From assembly GCA_030616425.1 (NCBI GenBank), contig JAUWXJ010000086.1, positions 1 through 9,438 on the forward strand: 9,438 bases of DNA. Reading direction: 5' to 3'. The position numbers were made by a program, and so were the translations under genes. Positions 5,798 to 9,438 of the stretch are shown piece after piece. Each line of letters starts with the position of its first letter. Within the stretch, counting starts at the first letter, position 1. The notes under the pieces were generated by a model. The model ran no database searches and was not told the origin of the DNA. It saw nothing but the letters and a program-made list of their open reading frames with translations. This stretch comes from Desulfobacterales bacterium (GTDB taxonomy: Bacteria; Desulfobacterota; Desulfobacteria; Desulfobacterales; C00003060).

Positions 5798-7150
5798 ATG
5801 TCTGTTGATCGCACTAGACTCCTTTTGGATACAATCAAAAGACTCCTCAGACGAGGCGCCACGGGCCATCTTCGCAAGATTGTGAACAAGACCCATGCCG
5901 CCGACCTGGCAGTAGTGTTCCGGTTTCTGAGACTCCGTGAGCAAGAGGCCCTTTTTGACCTCATGGATAATGTCGAACACGAGGCTATGCTCTTCAGTGA
6001 GTTGGAAGAAGAAATACTCTTAAAGCTGATCGAAGACATGCCGGCCGAGAAAATCGCGGGGATCATGGAGCAGATGCCCAAAGATGATGTGGCCGACTTG
6101 CTCGGGAAACTCTCTGATGAGCGGGCCAAGGCCCTCCTTGATCTCATGACAAAGGAAGGCTCTGAAGAGGTCGAAGGACTCCTGGGTTATGACGCTGAAA
6201 CCGCAGGCGGCATTATGGTCCCGGACTTTATTGCCTTAAAGGACGCCACGACGGCAAGGGAGGCAATCGCGGCCTTGCAGAAAGATTATGTCGATGTGGA
6301 GATGCCCTTCTATCTGTACGTAGTCGATGATCATGAGAATCTGGTAGGCGTTATCTCGCTGCGGGAGTTGGTTGTTGTGCCTTCTGAGACCAGGCTCAAG
6401 TCGATCATGGCTACAGATGTTGTAAGTGTGCCGACCGATGTGGACCAAGAAGAGGTAGCCAGAATCGTTGCCCGTTATAATGTTCTCGCAGTGCCTGTGG
6501 TGGACGAGAAAAACAAACTGGTCGGGATCGTGACGGTGGACGATGTCATTGATATTATCCGCGAGGAGGCTACCGAAGACTTTTTAAAAATGGCAGGAGC
6601 GGGTGATGATCTGATAGAATCACAGTCGGTTTTGAAGAGCACCAGGACCCGACTTCCCTGGCTGTTAGCCAGTTGGATCGGGGGGGTGATCGCCTTTTTG
6701 ATTATAGGCCATTTTGAGAGCACTCTAAATAAGCTCGTATACCTTGCGGCTTTTATACCTATTATTATGGGTATGGGCGGTAATATCGGAACCCAATCTT
6801 CCACGATCGTTGTGCGCGGTCTTGCCACTGGACGGCTCAATTTGAAGCAGATGTGGGAGGTGGCGTTTAAGGAGTTGATGATTGGATTTCTCCTCGGCTT
6901 TTTTTATGGACTCCTTCTTGGATTCGTCGTCCAATTCCGTTATGACGCGTGGCTGCTTGGCGTGACCGTGGGGCTTGCTGTCATAAGCTCCATGACCATT
7001 GCTGCAATGGTGGGCTCCTTGGTACCCATGGTCTTTGCCCGCATTAACATTGATCCAGCCGTTGCCACAGGTCCTTTTGTAACCACCTCCATCGACATCC
7101 TGAGCGTGTTTTTCTACTTCCAGATCGCAACCGTGTTGCTTCGTTTATAG
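5798..7150 (+). CDS. mgtE: Magnesium channel/transporter MgtE
   Basis: MgtE is an inner-membrane Mg2+ channel whose cytoplasmic domains sense Mg2+ and close the pore when it is plentiful. The 450 residues equal the length of the well-studied Thermus protein. In order: an acidic helical N domain (about 20-130, with repeats such as EDMPAEKIAGIMEQMPKDDV), GYDAETAGGIM at 130-140, two CBS domains (about 141-200 and 203-265), a plug-helix region, then a five-helix membrane domain from about 286. The pore signature MGMGGNIGTQSS starts at 324. Asp433 in the last helix (TTSIDILS) is the likely counterpart of the Thermus selectivity-filter Asp432. The start ATG is preceded by AGAGA with six bases of spacing. 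A palindrome and candidate promoter lie upstream; I see no M-box-like riboswitch in the short leader. recO begins 5 bases after the stop, so the two are probably co-transcribed. Confidence 0.96.
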   Translation: MSVDRTRLLLDTIKRLLRRGATGHLRKIVNKTHAADLAVVFRFLRLREQEALFDLMDNVEHEAMLFSELEEEILLKLIEDMPAEKIAGIMEQMPKDDVADLLGKLSDERAKALLDLMTKEGSEEVEGLLGYDAETAGGIMVPDFIALKDATTAREAIAALQKDYVDVEMPFYLYVVDDHENLVGVISLRELVVVPSETRLKSIMATDVVSVPTDVDQEEVARIVARYNVLAVPVVDEKNKLVGIVTVDDVIDIIREEATEDFLKMAGAGDDLIESQSVLKSTRTRLPWLLASWIGGVIAFLIIGHFESTLNKLVYLAAFIPIIMGMGGNIGTQSSTIVVRGLATGRLNLKQMWEVAFKELMIGFLLGFFYGLLLGFVVQFRYDAWLLGVTVGLAVISSMTIAAMVGSLVPMVFARINIDPAVATGPFVTTSIDILSVFFYFQIATVLLRL

Positions 7151-7155
7151 TCCTC

Positions 7156-7932
7156 ATGCCGCATGTCTCTTCACCCGCTATTATGCTCCGTGCCATCGAC
7201 CACGGCGACTATGACAAAATCGTTACCTTCTTTACGTTCAAACGGGGCAAGGTTTCACTAATAGCCAAGGGAGCCAAAAAGAGCATCAAGCGATTTGCAG
7301 GTGTCTTGGAGCTTTTTTCAGTCCTGAATCTGGTGTGGAGCTTTAGCCGGGGCCGGGGGCTTCCAGTGCTTCAGGAGGCCTCGGTGGTCCATCCTTTTGA
7401 GCAGATCCGGACCAACGTCACCAAGACAGCCTATGCTAGTTACTGGTGCGAGTTGGTCTATCTTTGGATGGAGCAAGGCCAACGGCAGGTGCCTATCTAC
7501 AGGCTCCTTGAGCACACATTAGATCATCTCAACTCTGGGAGCCTGTCTGAGCACACCCTTCATATCAATTTTCAGCTTCGCTTCATGGGCATAAGCGGTT
7601 TTAGGCCGAGCGTTGATCATTGCAATACTTGCCGGAGGCCGCTCGAAGGATTTGGGCGCTCCTCTGTTGCATTCGATGTTAGGCGGGGAGGGGTATTATG
7701 TGAAAAGTGTGCCCCCAAGGGAGCAGGCCCTCTCTATCTTTCCAAGGGCACTGTCAAGCTCATCAGCTGGATTCTGAACGCACGATTAGAAAAACTTGAT
7801 CGGGCCCGGTTTTCGAGGCAGGCAATGGAGGAAACCCTCAGAATGCTTGAAGCCTTTATACTGTACCATCTCGGGAAAGAGATCAAAAGTCTGAAGTTCC
7901 TAAAACAGCTCGAGTCCACATTGCCCCATTGA
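7156..7932 (+). CDS. recO: DNA repair and recombination mediator RecO
   Basis: RecO works with RecR (and RecF) in the cytoplasm to load RecA onto SSB-coated single-stranded DNA and to anneal strands during gap repair. The 258 residues fit the family. The N-terminal OB-fold (about 1-80) has the typical opening AIMLRAIDHGDYDKIVTFFT, then GKVSLIAKGAKK. A helical C-terminal domain carries a four-cysteine zinc site, Cys156-x2-Cys159 and Cys182-x2-Cys185, which some RecO proteins lack. I chose the ATG at 7156, since the in-frame ATG at 7183 would remove the first strand of the OB-fold. No clear ribosome-binding site precedes it. With only 5 bases after mgtE, translation probably depends on ribosomes finishing mgtE. 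A link between Mg2+ transport and repair is not implied; glyQS next to recO is common in bacteria. Confidence 0.94.
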   Translation: MPHVSSPAIMLRAIDHGDYDKIVTFFTFKRGKVSLIAKGAKKSIKRFAGVLELFSVLNLVWSFSRGRGLPVLQEASVVHPFEQIRTNVTKTAYASYWCELVYLWMEQGQRQVPIYRLLEHTLDHLNSGSLSEHTLHINFQLRFMGISGFRPSVDHCNTCRRPLEGFGRSSVAFDVRRGGVLCEKCAPKGAGPLYLSKGTVKLISWILNARLEKLDRARFSRQAMEETLRMLEAFILYHLGKEIKSLKFLKQLESTLPH

Positions 7933-7994
7933 GCGCTTTACAAACTAAAGATTTCAGTGTATCCGTGGTGCAAAATCGACGTAAAGAGTACAAC

Positions 7995-8870
7995 ATGATG
8001 ACCTTCCAGAGACTCATCCAGGCCCTGGAGAATTTTTGGGCACGCCGCCAATGCATATTACAGCAGCCTTATGACATCGAGGTCGGGGCCGGCACGTTTC
8101 ATCCAGACACGCTATTGAGGGTGCTCGGCCCTGAACCGTGGCGGGTCGCCTATGTGGAGCCTTCCCGTCGTCCGACCGACGGGCGTTACGGCGAAAACCC
8201 GAATCGGCTTCAACACTACTACCAGTATCAGGTTATCCTGAAGCCTTCGCCTATTGATATCCAGGACATATATCTAAAGAGCCTCAAGGCCCTCGGGATC
8301 GACCCCTTAGCGCACGATATCCGCTTTGTGGAAGATGACTGGGAATCACCCACCCTCGGAGCGTCAGGTCTCGGGTGGGAAGTGTGGCTTGATGGAATGG
8401 AGATTACGCAATTCACCTATTTTCAACAGGCAGCGAGCATCGAGCTCGACCCTGTCTCGGTTGAAATCACGTATGGCCTGGAAAGGATCGCCATGTATCT
8501 CCAGGATGTGGACAATGTCTTCAACCTAAAATGGACCGATGTCATTACCTACGGCGAATTACGCCATCAGGCCGAAGTGGAACATTCGACCTATAACTTT
8601 GAACAGGCCGACGTAAAGATGCTCCTTGGCTTGTTTGACATGTATGAAGCCGAATGCCAGAGGATCCTTGCGGCTTCCCTGGTCTTGCCGGCTTATGAAT
8701 ATTGCCTGAAGTGTTCTCACACCTTTAACCTGCTAGATGCTCGTGGTGCGATCAGTGTGACTGAGAGGACCGGCTACATTGCCCGTGTAAGGAACCTGGC
8801 CCGCGCCTGCGGCGAGGCGTATCTTGAACAGAGAAAAGTGATGGGGTTCCCGTTGCTGAATGCATCGTAA
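7995..8870 (+). CDS. glyQ: Glycyl-tRNA synthetase alpha subunit
   Basis: This is the catalytic subunit of the bacterial alpha2beta2 glycyl-tRNA synthetase (EC 6.1.1.14), which activates glycine and charges tRNA-Gly with the beta subunit. The 291 residues match the family (about 300). Recognisable blocks are TFQRLIQALENFWARRQC at the start, QPYDIEVGAGTFHPDTLLR, then PSRRPTDGR at 56-64 running into YGENPNRLQHYYQYQV, and GLERIAMYLQ. I chose the ATG at 7995 because MMTFQ is where family members begin and AAAGAG lies just upstream (about 7983-7988). The frame stays open back to a TTG at 7929 that would overlap recO, but those 22 extra residues have no family counterpart. It lies 62 bases after recO and 160 bases before glyS, its partner subunit. 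Confidence 0.96.
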   Translation: MMTFQRLIQALENFWARRQCILQQPYDIEVGAGTFHPDTLLRVLGPEPWRVAYVEPSRRPTDGRYGENPNRLQHYYQYQVILKPSPIDIQDIYLKSLKALGIDPLAHDIRFVEDDWESPTLGASGLGWEVWLDGMEITQFTYFQQAASIELDPVSVEITYGLERIAMYLQDVDNVFNLKWTDVITYGELRHQAEVEHSTYNFEQADVKMLLGLFDMYEAECQRILAASLVLPAYEYCLKCSHTFNLLDARGAISVTERTGYIARVRNLARACGEAYLEQRKVMGFPLLNAS

Positions 8871-9030
8871 ATCGGGCGTCGAGAGGCTGTTGACCAGACA
8901 TGCACTTAGGTTTGACTCAAATTATGCGTTGGGAACATCTATAGGTGAGGAGGGGTCGACGACTTTTGCATTGTGGTGATTTGGGCAACAGCTTGTAGAG
9001 TGCGAATAACGATTAACAGTATAACGGATA
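8871..9030. other. Gap between glyQ and glyS with no recognised feature
   Basis: This 160-base spacer separates two subunits of one enzyme, which are often nearly adjacent. It contains no open frame longer than about 18 codons, no strong hairpin with a T run, and no clear promoter. TTGACC (about 8889-8894) and TTGACT (about 8913-8918) resemble -35 boxes, but neither has a good -10 at the right distance. I see no decayed coding sequence in it. Confidence 0.5.
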
Positions 9031-9438
9031 ATGAAGACTTTACTCGTTGAAATTGTAACCGAAGAGATACCCGCAGGATATATTGAACCCGCCCTTGAGG
9101 CCATGACGACCCTCATGGAACAAAAGCTGTCACAGGCCCGCATCGAGTATGGGGCCACGCAGACCCATGCAACCCCAAGGCGCCTCGTCCTCATGGTTCA
9201 GGATGTGGCTGAACTACAAGCCTCTATCACGAGAGAGGTGCTAGGCCCGCCTAAAGCAGTCGCGTTTGACGCAGAAGGAAAGCCTACGAAGGCTGCCAAG
9301 GGCTTTGCAAAGGGTCAGGGCGTTTCAGTAAACCGCTTGGGCATCAAGGCCACAGCCAAAGGGGATTATGTATGTGTCAAGAAGATTGAACGCGGACTGG
9401 CCTCCTGGAAACTCCTTCAAGCTATCCTCCCGGAAGTT
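9031..9438 (+). CDS. glyS: Glycyl-tRNA synthetase beta subunit, N-terminal part (3' end outside window)
   Basis: This is the tRNA-recognising partner of GlyQ in the heterotetrameric glycyl-tRNA synthetase. Only the first 136 codons are inside the window and the frame is open to the right edge. Family features are the opening KTLLVEIVTEEIPAGYIEPA, the ATPRRLVL segment at about residues 48-55, the REVLGPPKAVAFDAEGKPTK block around 69-88, and AAKGFAKGQGV after it. The full subunit is usually about 690-700 residues. The ATG at 9031 is where the family starts; only a weak GGA (9026-9028) precedes it at close spacing. It follows glyQ on the same strand, so expression together is expected despite the spacer. 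Confidence 0.94.
   Translation, partial: MKTLLVEIVTEEIPAGYIEPALEAMTTLMEQKLSQARIEYGATQTHATPRRLVLMVQDVAELQASITREVLGPPKAVAFDAEGKPTKAAKGFAKGQGVSVNRLGIKATAKGDYVCVKKIERGLASWKLLQAILPEV

Noticed and set aside
7937..7965. Possible promoter TTTACA-N17-TATCCG upstream of glyQ
   Set aside because: The -10 matches only 3 of 6 consensus positions, which is no better than chance in this composition.
7929..7994. Upstream extension of glyQ from the TTG at 7929
   Set aside because: The extra 22 residues have no match to the GlyQ family, the TTG has no ribosome-binding site and overlaps recO, and ATG 7995 gives the canonical MTFQ start with AAAGAG upstream.
8889..8945. TTGACC and TTGACT as -35 boxes for glyS
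   Set aside because: Neither has an acceptable -10 element 16-18 bases downstream; TATAGG follows the second only after about 22 bases.
8922..9194. Minus-strand frame of 90 codons across the glyQ-glyS gap
   Set aside because: Half of it is the complement of glyS, it has no convincing start signal, and the sequence looks like a shadow frame.

Overview
The window looks like a stretch of chromosome from a Gram-negative bacterium of the deltaproteobacterial (Desulfobacterota) type. This rests on a lipoprotein signal and SurA-like periplasmic chaperones, an AsnRS next to mgtE, recO and glyQ/glyS, mixed base composition, and short intergenic repeats. The lineage is an inference from gene content and order; no 16S or other decisive marker is present. 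All eight genes lie on the + strand. Six are complete and two are cut by the window ends.

Layout: (1) the 3' two-thirds of mfd, the transcription-repair coupling factor, runs off the left edge. (2) A 218-base gap holds a weak hairpin and an AAGCT-rich inverted repeat. (3) Two parvulin-family genes follow, overlapping by one base: a lipoprotein prolyl isomerase, then a secreted SurA-like chaperone. (4) A 227-base gap is packed with small repeats: a 55-base imperfect palindrome between two 22-base direct copies, plus a tandem partial repeat ending close to the next start codon. (5) asnS (asparaginyl-tRNA synthetase) follows. (6) A 144-base gap carries a candidate promoter and a perfect 16-base palindrome just upstream of mgtE. 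(7) mgtE (Mg2+ channel/transporter) and recO are 5 bases apart, and glyQ (glycyl-tRNA synthetase alpha) starts 62 bases after recO. (8) A 160-base gap with no recognised feature precedes the first 136 codons of glyS (beta subunit), which runs off the right edge.

Functionally this is core genome: DNA repair (mfd, recO), envelope protein folding (the parvulin pair), translation (asnS, glyQS) and Mg2+ homeostasis (mgtE). I see no mobile-element genes, CRISPR, tRNA, rRNA, phage or defence genes, and no convincing undescribed multi-gene system. The points most worth a second look are the nested repeats upstream of asnS and a possible leaderless asnS start, the 16-base palindrome in front of mgtE, and loss of both signature histidines from the SurA-like parvulin domain.
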